From contig OX439137.1 of the NCBI GenBank assembly GCA_949318235.1, positions 18,334,687 to 18,398,686 of the forward strand: a DNA stretch of 64,000 nt, given 5' to 3'. Under the pieces are notes generated by a model. That model was not told the origin of the DNA. It saw only the letters and a program-made list of their open reading frames with translations, and searched no databases. This document shows, one piece after another, positions 21,285-33,518 of this stretch. The translations under genes were made by a program, and so were the position numbers. This DNA comes from Ecdyonurus torrentis. Lineage: Eukaryota; Arthropoda; Insecta; Ephemeroptera; Heptageniidae. How positions within the stretch are numbered: the first letter of the stretch is position 1; the number at the start of each line of letters is the position of its first letter.

Positions 21285-21900
21285 AGCCGTGCAAACAATA
21301 CTAACAAAGTGCTAGCTGTATATAACATGCTTTCTTATGGGACAATAAAGCAGCTATAACTGGAGTTACAAATATTTCTCAATACTGAAATATTTATACT
21401 GTAGCTTACTGAGCCTCAAGCTTTAAACAATTTTATGAAAATTATTAAGGTTTTATTAAAATTTAAAAGTTTTGAAGCTCAGTAAGCTACACTCTAAAAA
21501 TTAATGCATACTTTAGTTACGAATCCTAACCTATTTAAGATAATCACTTTTAAGTTATTATGAGTATTATAAACAATGCGTTTTAGCAAGTTATTAAAAA
21601 AAGCTAATTTAAGTTGATTTAAGCTATTATAAGTTAAAACAGCTTTTGTTAATAATTTGCTAAAATGCATTATTTTAGCTATACTTATAATAATTTAAAA
21701 GTGTTTATCTTAAATAAGTAAGGATTTCATAACTGAAATAATGTACCATTTTTTAGAGTGCTACAGTAAATTTTAGTATTGATAAATATTTCGAAATCCA
21801 TGCAGTTATAGCGTTATAGCTGTTTCATTGCCCCATAAGAAGTCATGTTAAATACAGCTAGCCCTTTGTTAATATTAATTGTTACATGGAGCTTATTTTA
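21285..21900. repeat. Family V palindromic element with nested family U
   Basis: Outer arms: 'gctttcttatgggacaataa' mirrors 'ttgccccataagaagtcatg' and 'aaagtgctagctgtat' mirrors 'atacagctagccctttg'. A second palindrome (21491-21765) sits inside. Confidence 0.75.
21491..21765. repeat. Family U palindromic MITE, copy 1 (nested)
   Basis: Ends 'cactctaaaaattaatgcat' and, inverted, 'accattttttagagtg'. A second copy at 22458-22755 has the same ends. Confidence 0.75.
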
Positions 21901-22159
21901 TCACTAAATTAAAATTTATTCAAGCCTTATTCTATTAACTATTTTTAGTATTTTAATAACTAATACATAATTACATAATATGGAATAATTATACAAACAA
22001 TTATTGTATGTCTTATTAATTAAACACATTTGATGTACATACATAAATATTCTTAAAAGTAATAAAGATATATTAAATACATCATATTAGGGCATATGAT
22101 GTTAGACTACAGTATAATACAGAATACAGCGATTAGAACAATGAGGAAGTCCATAACAA

Positions 22160-22455
22160 ATTTTAGTGTTTAATTTTATTTCATATTTGGAAAGATCACA
22201 TTGTCTTGAATCTATACATATGTGAATTTATAACTTTTGAGCTAATTTAGTATTTTTAATTAACTTTTAAAAGTCACGAAATGACATCACATGCTTCACC
22301 TTATGCATGTGAGCATAGGAAAAAGTTGCAGCCTGTGACGTCATTTCATGACTTTCAAAAATTAATTAAAAATAGCTAATGAACTTAAAAATTATAATTT
22401 CACATATGTATCGATTTAGGACAATGTCCTCTTTTAGAATATGAAATAAAATTAA
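22160..22455. repeat. Family Q palindromic MITE, copy 2
   Basis: Same structure as 17340-17640: TGACGTCA at 22337, and the left arm carries the degraded 'tgacatca'. The right end is 'ggacaatgtcctcttttaga'. Confidence 0.8.
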
Positions 22456-22457
22456 CC

Positions 22458-22755
22458 CACTAAAAAAATTGGTGCATTACTTTAATTACGAATATTCCTA
22501 ACTTATTTAAGATAAACACTATAAAACCTCATAAGTTATTATGAGTAGCTAAATTATGCATTTTAGCAAGTTATTAACAATAACTAATTTAGGTTTTTAA
22601 AGTTTTTTTTAAAGCTATTTTAAGTTAAAGTAGCTATTTTTAATAACTTGCTAAAATGCACTATTTTAGCTATTCATAATAACTTAAAAGGGCGGTTTAT
22701 CTTAAATAAGTTAGGATTCGTAACTAAAGTAATGCACTTATTTTTAGAGTGTCAC
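22458..22755. repeat. Family U palindromic MITE, copy 2
   Basis: 'cactaaaaaaattggtgcat' to 'gtaatgcacttatttttaga'. The inner arms share 'cttatttaagataaacact' and 'tttatcttaaataagttag'. Confidence 0.78.
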
Positions 22756-23105
22756 TAAAATTTTGTAGTTTTCCTCATTCATTGATCACATAGCTTACCA
22801 CATAATTTGCATTTACATAAAGTATAAACAAACAAAATCAAATATTTTAAGTTATATTACAATAACAACAATGTACAGTGATTATTATATTGTTTTTTAA
22901 GCATTTAAAGTGATTATTTTTCTGATAAGAATAACATTGAAAAAGTGAGATTTTAAATATTCTATGAATATTTTCACAAACATGTGTGTGTACAGAATAT
23001 TTTTTATTTTTCTGTGATTTTTTTTATTGGTATAATAAGAGAGTTTAACGCTTGCAATCTGCACAACAACACCCTATACAAGTTCTGTTAATTTAAATCT
23101 AGATA
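22756..23105. other. AT-rich, nothing recognised
   Basis: No exon or named repeat. Confidence 0.4.
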
Positions 23106-23107
23106 AA

Positions 23108-23635
23108 AATTAACTACAATAGCAGACGTTGCAAAAGTAGGTTTAGTGATAAAATAAACAAACTGACAGCTCAACAATACTGACAAAGTGCTAGCAGACG
23201 ACTTTGTGTTCCTGTCTACATCTAACATATTATTATTATGCTTTCTTATGAGGCAATGCAGCAGCTATAACTCAAGTTAGAATTATTTCTCAGAGCTGAA
23301 ATTTTTAGCACAACTTACTGAGCTTGAAAGCTATTGTTTTCCTGGATTTAAAGTCAGTTGGGTGAAAATGACAATTTGTAACCAAATTGATTAAAATCTA
23401 TAGTTTTCGTATAGGAAAACAAAAACTTTGAGACTCAATAAGCTATGATAAAAATTTCAGCTCCGAGAAACAATTTAAACTGAAGTTATAGCTGCTTCAT
23501 TACCTCATAAGAAAGCATGTTAAATGTAGACAGGAACACAAAGTCGTCTGCTAGCACTTTGTTAGTATTGTTGAGCTGTCAGTTTGTTTATTTTATCACT
23601 AAACACACTTTTGCAACGTCTGCTATTGTCAAAAA
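23108..23635. repeat. Family V palindromic MITE, full copy
   Basis: 'acaatagcagacgttgcaaa' mirrors 'tttgcaacgtctgctattgt'. 'acgactttgtgttcctgtct' mirrors 'agacaggaacacaaagtcgt'. About 528 bp in all. A single arm is repeated at 53318-53425. Confidence 0.88.
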
Positions 23636-23639
23636 ATTC

Positions 23640-24086
23640 TATCGTAGACCTGGATTACATGACGTCAGGCAGTTCAAGAGTTGCATACTTTACAGTTTTT
23701 TTAACACATTTGATGCCAACATCTCAGCAATTTTACGTTTTTTAGTTTAATTTGGAGGCCAAGATCCCTTTAAAATGAAGTGATAAAATATATCAGATAT
23801 AATTTTGGTTTCTTATTAGAATCCCCATGCACAAAATTATAATTAAAAAAGAGAAAAACAGTGACAAAATTTCTTATTTGGATCATAATAGGTTCTTCTT
23901 GCTCGTACGCGGTAGTAATATTTAACAAAGTAAAGATAGACCTAATTTTGGTTCATTCATATTAGGCATGCACAAAAAAAATTCTAAGGAAGTAATGCAG
24001 AATTTCAGTACCTAACTTATTAGTTTACCCAGCAAAAAAAAAAAATAATAAAAAAAAATCAGAAGGTAGTAATAAAGATATAAGTC
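23640..24086. other. Gene B 3' flank
   Basis: Presumably includes the gene B 3' untranslated region. The A-rich + strand run at 24036-24058 is a U tract in the transcript. No clear AATAAA was found near the stop. Confidence 0.4.
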
Positions 24087-24658
24087 CTAATTATGCTCTT
24101 GCTCAAAATGATCTTTCCCTTGCCAAAACCAAGTACTTGTATCCCGAAGCTTAGTACGAAGAGCCTCGTTCTCTTGTTCTAAAGATTGAATTTTTAATTC
24201 AAAAGTTTTGATTGTAGTCTCTCTTAACGTAATTTCCCTTTGTAAATAACTAACCTTCTCCTGTTCGTTGCCATAATCTTCTTGTAGATCTTCCCACGAA
24301 TTGACTCTCTGCACAATGTCACACATATCACATTGCAGATGTGTGAAGATATTCTTGAGCGTATTGACCAGCTGTACGTCTTCATCGCTCAACTGATTCT
24401 TTAGGTCTATAGCATTGATGACATCTACCAAGCTATCTTGTAGAGACTCAACAGAAGATGTGTCCACGGTAAATTCATCGAAGTTTTGTATCAGTTTTTT
24501 TTCCTCTATCTTATTGAGGCATAATGTCAGGAATTTGTACTCGCTATCTTTATACGTTTGAATTTTCTTTTGAAGGTTTCTAATACTGACCAAAAGACGA
24601 TAGCTGTCAACACTTCTATTTGGATTGACATACAGGAGGTCGGGTCTGGTGATACCAT
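24087..24658 (-). CDS. Gene B, exon 5: C-terminal coiled coil
   Basis: Terminal exon, 572 bp, ending in TAG (24087-24089). The acceptor TTATTCAG lies at 24659-24661. Two split bases join the single G left by exon 4, so the frame is continuous. The exon opens with a Tyr/Asn/Arg segment (RPDLLYVNPNRS) and then predicts two helical stretches. The last, about residues 455-510 (YLQREITLRETTIKTFELK, SLEQENEALRTKLRD), is a clear coiled coil. The layout 'W-x-D-L ... L ... E-N-x-x-L-x-x-K' matches the end of gene A (WTDLSMHL, RQENAGLDSKIRK). Predicted whole protein is 526 residues. Role unknown; a nuclear dimerising or scaffold protein is plausible. Confidence 0.8.
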
Positions 24659-24708
24659 CTGAATAAATAAATCAATATGACAGTAAATAAATAAGTGATT
24701 GAATAGAT

Positions 24709-24940
24709 GAATGGATGAATGAATGAATGAATGAATGAATGAATGAATGAATGAATGAATGAATGAATGAATGAATGAATGAATGAATGAATGAATGAAT
24801 GAATGAATGAATGAATGAATGAATGAATGAATGAATGAATGAATGAATGAATGAATGAATGAATGAATGAATGAATGAATGAATGAATGAATGAATGAAT
24901 GAATGAATGAATGAATGAATGAACGAACGAACGAAGGAAC
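24709..24940. repeat. (GAAT)n microsatellite in gene B intron 4
   Basis: About 52 GAAT units, then a few GAAC units, just upstream (minus sense) of the exon 5 acceptor. Gene D and gene C also have GAAT arrays in introns. Confidence 0.97.
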
Positions 24941-25110
24941 GAACTATTGAATATGATAATTTAATTTCAATAATAAATGTATTGCGTTAATAAAAGACAT
25001 AAAAAGGTAGCAATTAAAATTTTAATATAAAAATGCTTAAACATGTTTTTGGTGTTTGTGATTTCAGCGAGCTGACTTGAGTCAATCTTGTTTAAAATAC
25101 AACAAGTTAA

Positions 25111-25127
25111 AAGGGGGGGGGGGGGGG
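25111..25127. repeat. G homopolymer
   Basis: Run of about 17 G in gene B intron 4. Confidence 0.9.
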
Positions 25128-25184
25128 AATTTTTGTTTTAACATATGAAAAATCATTATAGTTATTAATAGTTGAAATAATTTT

Positions 25185-25287
25185 TTTATATAAGTAATGA
25201 GATTTTTCTTAAGTTATATATATACTGTATATCGATACAGTGTCCTTTTTTAGAATAATATGCAATAAAATTACCACCGCTCATATT
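25185..25287. repeat. Family Q, half copy
   Basis: 'atatcgatacagtgtccttt' and 'ataaaattaccacc' match the right end of the family Q copies. Confidence 0.55.
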
Positions 25288-25340
25288 TTCTCATTTGAAA
25301 TATTTTAGCCTAAAAAATGACTGATGACTGACTAAATTAC

Positions 25341-25503
25341 CTGATGATGTAGGAAAGCTTGGCAAGAAGTTTTGTTTGCACTGGTTCATCATATCGAAGG
25401 ATGTTAGGCTTGACGTCACGGATCCTGTGACGTCACGATTGGGTGTAGACTGAGGTAGCTCCCCTGATGTTACAGTGCACGGTATGTTAGGGCGAGCCTG
25501 CAC
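25341..25503 (-). CDS. Gene B, exon 4
   Basis: 163 bp between a TTTGCAG acceptor (AG at 25504-25505) and a GTAATT donor (25335-25340). It starts in phase 0 and leaves one base. The peptide contains NRDVTGSVTSSLTS, which parallels NDVTSSPASDVTSYLTT in gene A exon 4; both have the same entry and exit phases. In both exons the DVT codons create TGACGTCA sites (two here). Ser/Thr-rich, no domain recognised. Confidence 0.75.
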
Positions 25504-25671
25504 CTGCAAATCATACAGTCAATAGACAACTTGAATGCTATGTTTTTATAGTTTTAAACAATTCTTTAGGAAAAATAAATAATATTGGTATATATAAAAC
25601 TTCTTGAAAAATGCTCCTTCGATCATATTTAAAATATTCTTTGAAATTCAATATATTTTTTGTAGTAAAGA

Positions 25672-25922
25672 CGGTGGCCATTACGCCAAAAGACGTTTCG
25701 CGTTTTTTTTTTTTTTTTTAATTGTTGAAATAGTTTGAATGAGTTAGCAGCAATTGGACAATTTTTTTTAACGGTCGAATTTTTAAAAAAAAGCTGTTGG
25801 AGAAAATACAGCTTTTTAAAAAATCGTTCGTTGAAAAAAATTGTTTAGCTGCTGCAAACTCGTTTGAACGATTTCAACAATTAAAAAAACAAAAGAAACG
25901 TGAACCATCTTGTGGCGTAAGA
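25672..25922. repeat. Palindromic MITE in gene B intron 3
   Basis: 'gtggccattacgccaaaaga' mirrors 'tcttgtggcgtaag', and 'aattgttgaaatagtttgaa' mirrors 'cgatttcaacaatt', with a centre near 25797. A + strand open frame starting at 25797 is a by-product of this element. Confidence 0.7.
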
Positions 25923-26180
25923 AAGAAACTTAAGAAACTTTATATGCCCCATATTCTAAATAGATTATTAGGCCACTCCCCCATGTCAAGCCGCATTTTT
26001 GCCACATTTCTTGTCATACCTATAGACGGTATGGAGTGCTCTACTCCCATGATAGCTGGTTTAGTTTATTTGATTATATTTCTATTAATCGCTCTATTTA
26101 TAATGAGCTTTTATCACATATGCTAATTTAGATATAGACTAGTCTAAAAATTAATTTATATAAAAGAAATAAATAAATAG
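25923..26180. other. Gene B intron 3 sequence
   Basis: Nothing recognised. Confidence 0.4.
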
Positions 26181-26332
26181 TGTAGTAACATACTAACCCC
26201 CGTAAGCTGCAACGCTAACTAACTAGTTAAACCGTAGTTATAAGTTGTTATTTTGATTGTTGCAACAATTGAAAAAAGATAACTAAGGTTTAACTAGAGG
26301 TTGCAGCTTACAGCCCTAAGGTTACTACACCT
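26181..26332. repeat. Small palindromic MITE
   Basis: About 152 bp. 'tgtagtaacatactaaccc' mirrors 'ctaaggttactaca' and 'cgtaagctgcaacg' mirrors 'gttgcagcttacag'. The centre is 'gttgttattttgattgttgcaac'-like, near 26255. Confidence 0.8.
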
Positions 26333-26999
26333 GTGGTTTCTAAGATTTCACTTACAATGCAGGTAGACTAACAAGATAGGCAACATCGCGCTAGCATTGT
26401 TGCCATTTTACACACCTGCTTGTCTTGTACGTGAGGTGAGGCAACGGTAAATTGCAAACATTGCTTAAATTAGGGGAGTGTTTAAAGTTAATTTAAAATG
26501 GATGGGATATTTTTGGGATATACGGATATCCCATGTATATCTATTGAATGTATAGTGTGCTGTGTGGGTTACGAAATGCTTCATAAATAGAATGATGAAG
26601 TATCCATAAAGTTAAGATCCTGTTTTGAGCACATTTTTATATAGAAAGAGAAAGAGTATAAATAGTAGATTCCATTGAAGTCAATATTTACCTTTAATAA
26701 TTACATTTCAGCTATTAAATCCCCTCTAAAAAGTGCCTACCACGCCCCCCTAGAAGACCCTTGCGTTCGTCTTCTGTAAATTTTAAACGCACAAATTTCA
26801 AAATTACGTTAATTTAACGTTAATTTTGAAATTCAAAAACTCTCAACGTTACTAAAAATACGTCATTTTTTAACAAAAAATAGACATTACGTAACGTAGC
26901 ATAACATAAAACAGCGCAAACTACTAAATTTATGTTTCATAATTTGTCATAATTTTATAAAGGACGTAGAAAAAAAAAGAAGTAAGTATATAAATTTAC
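26333..26999. other. Gene B intron 3 sequence
   Basis: Contains a short self-complementary stretch 'acgttaatttaacgtt' near 26810 and otherwise nothing I can support. Confidence 0.4.
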
Positions 27000-27130
27000 C
27001 TGAGGTACGCGAGCACCGGTACGACCTTTAATCTTCTTGTCTTTGCACAAAGTGAATTTTATGGGTTCCTGTTGTTGCTGTTGCTGTTGTTGTTGTTGTT
27101 GTTGTTGTTGTTTTTGTTGTTGTTGTTCTT
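27000..27130 (-). CDS. Gene B, exon 3: polyglutamine and basic segment
   Basis: 131 bp. The acceptor TCTTTTAG lies at 27131-27132 and the donor CAG|GTAAAT at 26994-26999. It enters after one split base and ends in phase 0. It begins with about 20 Gln residues broken by one Lys, encoded by a CAA-rich (GTT on the + strand) tract at 27069-27128. A basic segment follows (CKDKKIKGRTGARVPQ) that lines up with GRKSKRIVKRRNRVQAP in gene A exon 3. Polyglutamine length is likely to vary between individuals. The basic part is a candidate nuclear signal or nucleic-acid contact (inference). Confidence 0.75.
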
Positions 27131-27417
27131 CTAAAAGATAAAAATTATCAATCAATCAATAGCCAGTGAACAGTACGCAGTAACTTTTATTAAAAATAGA
27201 ACACAAAGAATTTTACGTATTTATCCCTGAGCACCAATATCACCAAAAGGATGAGGCGCACTGGTTCCAAACGACATTTAAATTAAAAAAAAATATATAT
27301 AGAAGTACTATTGGATTAAACACAACTTCAAAAAAATTAGTGTCTGTGACCTTTTAAGCTAATAAATTAAAAGTAAATTCTCTAAATGCCTAACTAAAAG
27401 CCATATGGTATACTTAC

Positions 27418-27736
27418 TTAAATGCCACGTGTACTCTGAACGTCTAGTCACTGAGGACATATCACTGCATTTCTCCACATCGTCGTCCAAGCCATTACCA
27501 ATCCTAGCCAACATTTGCTGTGCCCCCTTAATGTTGAACGGATCTCCTGCAGGTAACTGGTTATCGATCCCAGGTAATTGATACTGACGAGAGCTAGTAC
27601 TGAACTCGGTACAGATATCAGAGATTGGCTCCTCGTAATTAGGTAGGGTGATATTTCTACGTGGTCGAGGTGGTACAGGGAACTGTGGCGTCATTGGGAA
27701 CTGGTAGTTCATTGTGGTTGATGGAGGAGGCCGGGT
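27418..27736 (-). CDS. Gene B, exon 2: Pro-rich segment
   Basis: 319 bp from acceptor AG at 27737-27738 to donor GTAAGT at 27412-27417. It enters in phase 0 and leaves one base, as does exon 2 of gene A. The N-terminal part is proline-rich (TRPPPSTTMNYQFPMTPQFP); an acidic/helical part follows (IKGAQQMLARIGNGLDDDVE). No domain recognised. Proline-rich stretches of this kind often bind SH3, WW or EVH1 partners, but no exact ligand motif is claimed. Confidence 0.75.
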
Positions 27737-27779
27737 CTGTAAATATGACGTCACGATCAATTTTATATCATTAATCATA

Positions 27780-28345
27780 TCTACGTAATTACGTTAACAT
27801 AATTACGTAATTATGTTGGAATAACTACGTTTTATATCATGCCCACGGATAAAAAATAAAAATGTATTAATTATTTTACATCATCTTCAGAAAAAATTGT
27901 GCAACACAGCATAATCTATGCAATGTTGCATAATAATTATGTTATATAGCATAAATATTATGTTATACGACATAATTATTTATTATATTTTAATTTAGCA
28001 TTATTTATGCTATATAACATAATACAGCATAAATTACATAATTTATTGTTTCTTTTAACATAATTATTTGGCTAAAATAACAACATTTATGCTTTATTTG
28101 AAACGTAATGCGCAATTTTAAACACATATTACTCAAAATAACGTAATTTATATTACAATGAATAATAATTATGCTGTATACCAAAACGAATATCTTATAC
28201 AGCATAATTATTTAGCTTAAGTGACAATATTTATGCTATAACGTGAAATGAGCATAAAGTTTCGTAATTTATTTTTCAAATGTTGTATGTAGATATTTTA
28301 AGATCAGAAAAGTTAAAGTTTAATTATTATCCATTTATTCAGTTT
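27780..28345. repeat. AGCATAATTATGC-type repeat, copies in gene B intron 1
   Basis: Repeated 'agcataaattacataattt', 'tatgctatataacataat' and 'cagcataattatttag' words between about 27890 and 28290. A short palindrome 'acgtaattacgt' lies at 27783-27815. Confidence 0.65.
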
Positions 28346-28445
28346 CGTGAACGCACACATGAAATCCGAACCAAAGAAATTATTTTTTCGGTTTTCACAT
28401 GAGCGGATAATTTTTAAAACTTTTATGAAAATAAGTTTATTTGCT

Positions 28446-28936
<491 letters not shown>

Positions 28937-29041
28937 AAGTATCTATAAGGAAAATTTGAAAATGTGCCTCCCAAATTCCATCCCTTTACAGATATTTACA
29001 TTTTTACCAAGGGTAGTTTTCCCATTCCATGTTATACTAAC

Positions 29042-29444
29042 CGGGGGTGGCATTGCCAAGTCCGCGGTGCGGACAGACGTCTTCTTAGTACGTTTCCCTC
29101 CTTCCTGAGCATGCTCCACACATCCGCCACATTTCTGAGCATCGTGACATGATTTCTTTTTACGACTAGACTTCCTCAATTTTTCTTCGCCGTGTTTTCT
29201 TTTTTTAGGTTTATCCCTGGGGCTCACTCTCCTAGGGGCGTCTGTTGGGTCAATTTCACTTTGTTCTGTAGTGGATGCGGATGCCTCATCTGCCATTGTC
29301 TGAATATCCGGGGAATGTTGTATCGGAGAGGTTACTGCTTCTTTAGGTTCTTCGGTAGGTACTTCAGGGTTCATTTCGTAGGTCCAATTATTAGGGAGAG
29401 GTACTTCCTGTACGTTGATCTTTCTCATGCGTACCATATTGGAG
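29042..29444 (-). CDS. Gene B, first coding exon: basic, nuclear-signal-bearing
   Basis: ATG at 29435-29437, seven bases inside an exon whose acceptor GCAG has its AG at 29445-29446. A TAG lies in frame further upstream. The donor GTTAGT leaves phase 0. The 132 codons encode MVRMRKINVQEVPLP..., then an acidic Ser/Thr-rich segment, then KPKKRKHGEEKLRKSSRKKK (about residues 79-98), a strong classical nuclear localisation pattern. A Cys cluster follows (SCHDAQKCGGC), possibly metal-binding but too short to call a zinc finger. The short leader between acceptor and ATG implies an upstream untranslated exon or a spliced leader. Confidence 0.72.
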
Positions 29445-29466
29445 CTGCGTGCAAATACATACTAAT

Positions 29467-29779
29467 TTAAAGGCAGAGAACACCTTGAACAAGAAACTTG
29501 CCCGATTACACCTTGCCCAATTAACATCAACGTTAATTTTAGCCTCAGTAATTTACATATAATCGCTTTTCAATTCATAAAATCGCAGATGCGGAGTTAT
29601 GACGTAACAGTTCTCTGGTCCACGTACGAAGAAACAGGCCATTGCTATATAAATTTATAAACCCGCATCTGCCATATTATGAATGTAAAATAAATAAGAA
29701 ATCAATGACTTTCTTTAAATTAACGTTGATAATTAGGTATAACACTATGTTTTTTGTTCAAGGTGTTCTATGCCTTTAT
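29467..29779. repeat. Family Y palindromic MITE, copy 1
   Basis: 'aaaggcagagaacaccttga' mirrors 'caaggtgttctatgccttt'. 'catcaacgttaatttta' mirrors 'aaattaacgttgat', and 'gcagatgcggagtt' mirrors 'acccgcatctgc'. A second copy is at 37900-38235. Confidence 0.85.
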
Positions 29780-29839
29780 TTTAATAGTCTACTAATGAGG
29801 GAAAACATGAGTTAACTTACTAAGTATTCTGAAAGATTT

Positions 29840-29957
<118 letters not shown>

Positions 29958-30127
29958 TATATACACGTAAATTACTACTAAGTACTAATATAAATTTTAA
30001 GAAGAGAACCGTGTTCCTATAAATACATAGTTAGCTTTTTAGATCTTAAAAAACTTTGTAGGCATCTAAAAAATAATTGTAATTAATATATAAATAATCA
30101 CCATTATTAAAAAATTGCATAAAAAAA

Positions 30128-30210
30128 ACAATTTTTGAAAGGGCAAGGATTAAACCTGTATAACTAAATGTATGGCCCACTCTTACACCTAACCCTAACA
30201 GAAAACATCA
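30128..30210 (-). mobile_element. Inverted fragment of the LINE 3' region seen at 15650
   Basis: 'gaaagggcaaggattaaacc' and 'cccactcttacacctaaccc' are the reverse complement of 'ggttaggtgtaagagtggg' and 'ttaaacctcgccctttc' at 15675-15740. It is therefore a second copy of that LINE's 3' region on the minus strand. Confidence 0.6.
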
Positions 30211-30287
30211 ATGAATTTTTAATTTTATTCAAACCCATAATAGTAAACGAAAATAATAATAATATGTAGAAATAAAAACATATATAA

Positions 30288-31129
<842 letters not shown>

Positions 31130-31333
31130 TTGATGCTCTCGCGACAAAAAGGAGTATTTGCACTTTCCACCAGCGTGGCGAGTGGAAGATCTGCACTTTC
31201 CACGCAGCACGGTGCGTGGTCTAGCGGCCATTTACTTAACATTACAGATATACTCCATGGTGGAAAGCGCAGATACTACACTCGCCGCACTGGTCGAAAG
31301 TGTAAATAATCTTTTTTGACGCGTTAGCATCGA
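31130..31333. mobile_element. MITE family M, short copy
   Basis: About 204 bp with inverted ends of about 75 bp. Left 'ttgatgctctcgcgacaaaa', right (reverse complement) 'tcgatgctaacgcgtcaaaa'; the arms continue with 'tttgcactttcca' and 'ctttccacc'. Termini match the element at 45642-46922. GC-rich for this genome. Confidence 0.75.
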
Positions 31334-31910
31334 AATGGTGCACAAGCCCAGCTCCTCTACTACAGGAATCTTCTCTTGGTCTGAAAGACAAGCCGCTTTT
31401 ATAGCAGCTAAAAGATTGAGGTTTAGACAATTTGTGAACTCCGAGCAAACCGAGCTTTACACAAACCAAGGAGATTTACGAGAATTAGTGCATGCGTACT
31501 ACTCACACTGATATGGAGAAAGTTACTCTTAACCCTCCCTTTACGTGCAGATAATAATGTTCAACCCGCCACTCGACTCACTTCTACATTCCACAATACA
31601 TAACAAATAACTAATTATGGTATATTTATTATGCATAATACACTCAACAGTAAGCAGAAAACCATTTTACTTCAAATCAAAAAGCGTGAAAAGGATATTT
31701 TATTTATTATTCAAATAAAAGGAATTCAGTTATAATTTAAAAATTAGCTACTTAACTTTTTATAATATATTTCAAATGTCTCTCTCGCAACACACGCGCA
31801 AACGATATTAAATAAAATTAAATAAGAAAAATAAATTGATAAACATAATAAGTAGAGTGGAGAAAAAATATCTTGAAATACTACGTTCATAAAAAAGAAA
31901 TGCAAATGTA
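31334..31910. other. Unclassified intron sequence
   Basis: GC-balanced to about 31600, then AT-rich. No supported exon. Confidence 0.4.
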
Positions 31911-32375
31911 AATTTAAACCGGTTTGAGCAACCGCCCGAGCCAAAATCTTTGAGTGCTCGTTTTTTTGAAAATGTTCTTCCCAGTTTCAAGCTTTTAACT
32001 TGAAAACGAGCTTTTTTGAGTTGAGCCCGTAAATGACTCATAAAAAAAAACGAAGCCAAGAAAAATACTATAAGTGATTCTTATTTAATGTGACGTTTTT
32101 ATCATGCCAAATAAGCTGTTTAAAATCTTTAAAAATTATTTTATTTATGACTCTTATCCTTCAAAAACAAAATTTTTCATAATGAAAATTGAGCTTTTTA
32201 CTTCATAGGCTCGAAAGCTCGTTTTCAAATTTTGGCTCAATCATCGAGCTTTCCAAGCTTTGGCTCGTTTTTCGAGTTTAAGCTTGATTTAAAGCTAAAC
32301 ACGGGTTTCAAGTCAAACCGGGCTAAAAAACTTCAGCTCGGGCTAAAAAAAATATCAAGCTTTTTACAGCTCTAA
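31911..32375. repeat. AGCTCG-rich interspersed repeat, copy 2
   Basis: Many 'gagcttt', 'aagctcg' and 'cgggctaaaa' words. The end 'aagctttttacagctct' is the reverse complement of the start of the copy at 41036 ('agagctgtaaaaagctt'). Confidence 0.65.
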
Positions 32376-32394
32376 AAAGCATACATCATAGAAA

Positions 32395-32570
32395 ACAACA
32401 AAGGCAAGAGTCCAGGGAAGGATTCGATCGTTTTAGCCCATCTAGATTACAATAGAGATGGCCTATCTTCGGATGAAAGGACAGGGAGGTGAAGTCCACC
32501 ATCCCAGAAGTTTAAGGAGGGGTCTGGCCCCCCTTGCCCGCCGAAGGTGAAACCTCTCGACACATTACTG
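32395..32570. other. GC-rich fragment of unknown origin
   Basis: Sharp rise in GC content, with 'tggccccccttgcccgccga'. Seen once only; possibly a retroelement piece. Confidence 0.35.
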
Positions 32571-33219
32571 ATTTTTTTTTTTTGTATTTTAGATGTTTTT
32601 TGAACCCTAAAATTGGCATTCATTCAAAATTTGTTCATGACTTTTGACAATTACGAGCAATGCAATTTATGTTTTTATATTTTGAGCTACATTTAATTGT
32701 AATTTTAGGTTTATTATTCTGAAAAATGTAATAAATAATTTTACTTTCTTTATATTATTCCCAATTTTACGAAATCAATTTCCTACGTTTTAATAACAAA
32801 ACATATTTTCAAATTAGCCAGCATAAAACAAACAAAAAACTCCCTTTTCTTTACTTAGAAATATTGAAATAATTATAAACTTTATTGCGAGTCATTTTTT
32901 GGTCATTTATGATGCGAGAAATTTTTAACTTATAATTTAACATCACTGTGGCTGTTTTTTCAGTGCAAATTTATCAAGCATAAATAAAAAAAATCAAATA
33001 TGCTAATATTTTAAAATAAGATATTTTTTATTTATTAAAAATAAATTTTAATTTTGAGCACTGCTATATACATATATTTTATGCTTTTTGAAAAAAAAAG
33101 TAAGAAAAAAGAAAGAAAAGCCAGCAAAAAAAACATTCAAATTAAGATTTTATATTGAATACATATTTGATATTTTTATATTGATTATTCTAATAATAAT
33201 AATTCTAATTACTCTCTCG
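32571..33219. other. AT-rich, nothing recognised
   Basis: No exon or named repeat. Confidence 0.4.

Positions 33220-33253
<34 letters not shown>
33220..33253 (-). mobile_element. Poly(A) tail of the GC-rich retroposed insert
   Basis: About 34 T on the + strand, so an A tract in the minus sense, exactly where the GC-rich insert ends. This is the footprint of target-primed reverse transcription or of a processed transcript. Confidence 0.65.
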
Positions 33254-33257
<4 letters not shown>

Positions 33258-33293
33258 ACTCGGCCCACGGTGGCCCACTTTTGCCGCGGTCCA

Positions 33294-33476
33294 TCAAGAA
33301 AACGTCAAAATCTCAACCCAATCCGTCCCTGGCTCCAGCTCATTTGCATTGCTTGGAATGAGTTTCTCAACGTAGTGCTGATTAATCAGCCTCTGGTGAA
33401 AACCTTGCCACATGTACCATTGCTTTGCGGAGCAGCTGGCAAAGAATTGTGCAGTATGGAACTTAAAGCCCTTCAT
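33294..33476 (-). CDS. Short second open frame in the GC-rich insert
   Basis: 60 codons, MKGFKFHTAQFF... to a TGA close to the poly(A) tract, downstream of the 430-codon frame. Rich in aromatic residues and ending ELEPGTDWVEILTFS. It may be a real small gene or a degraded continuation of the larger frame. No domain recognised. Confidence 0.3.
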   Translation of the reverse strand: MKGFKFHTAQFFASCSAKQWYMWQGFHQRLINQHYVEKLIPSNANELEPGTDWVEILTFS

Positions 33477-33518
33477 AACTGTGGTACCCTCGCGTACTGC
33501 TCATGCTTATACGATGAC

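Noticed and set aside
25797..26126. 109-codon + strand gene with a C-terminal membrane segment
   Set aside because: Its first half is the right arm of a palindromic MITE; no start context or homology.
29120..29170. Zinc finger in gene B exon 1
   Set aside because: Three Cys and one His lie close together, but the spacing fits no finger class I know and there is no second pair.
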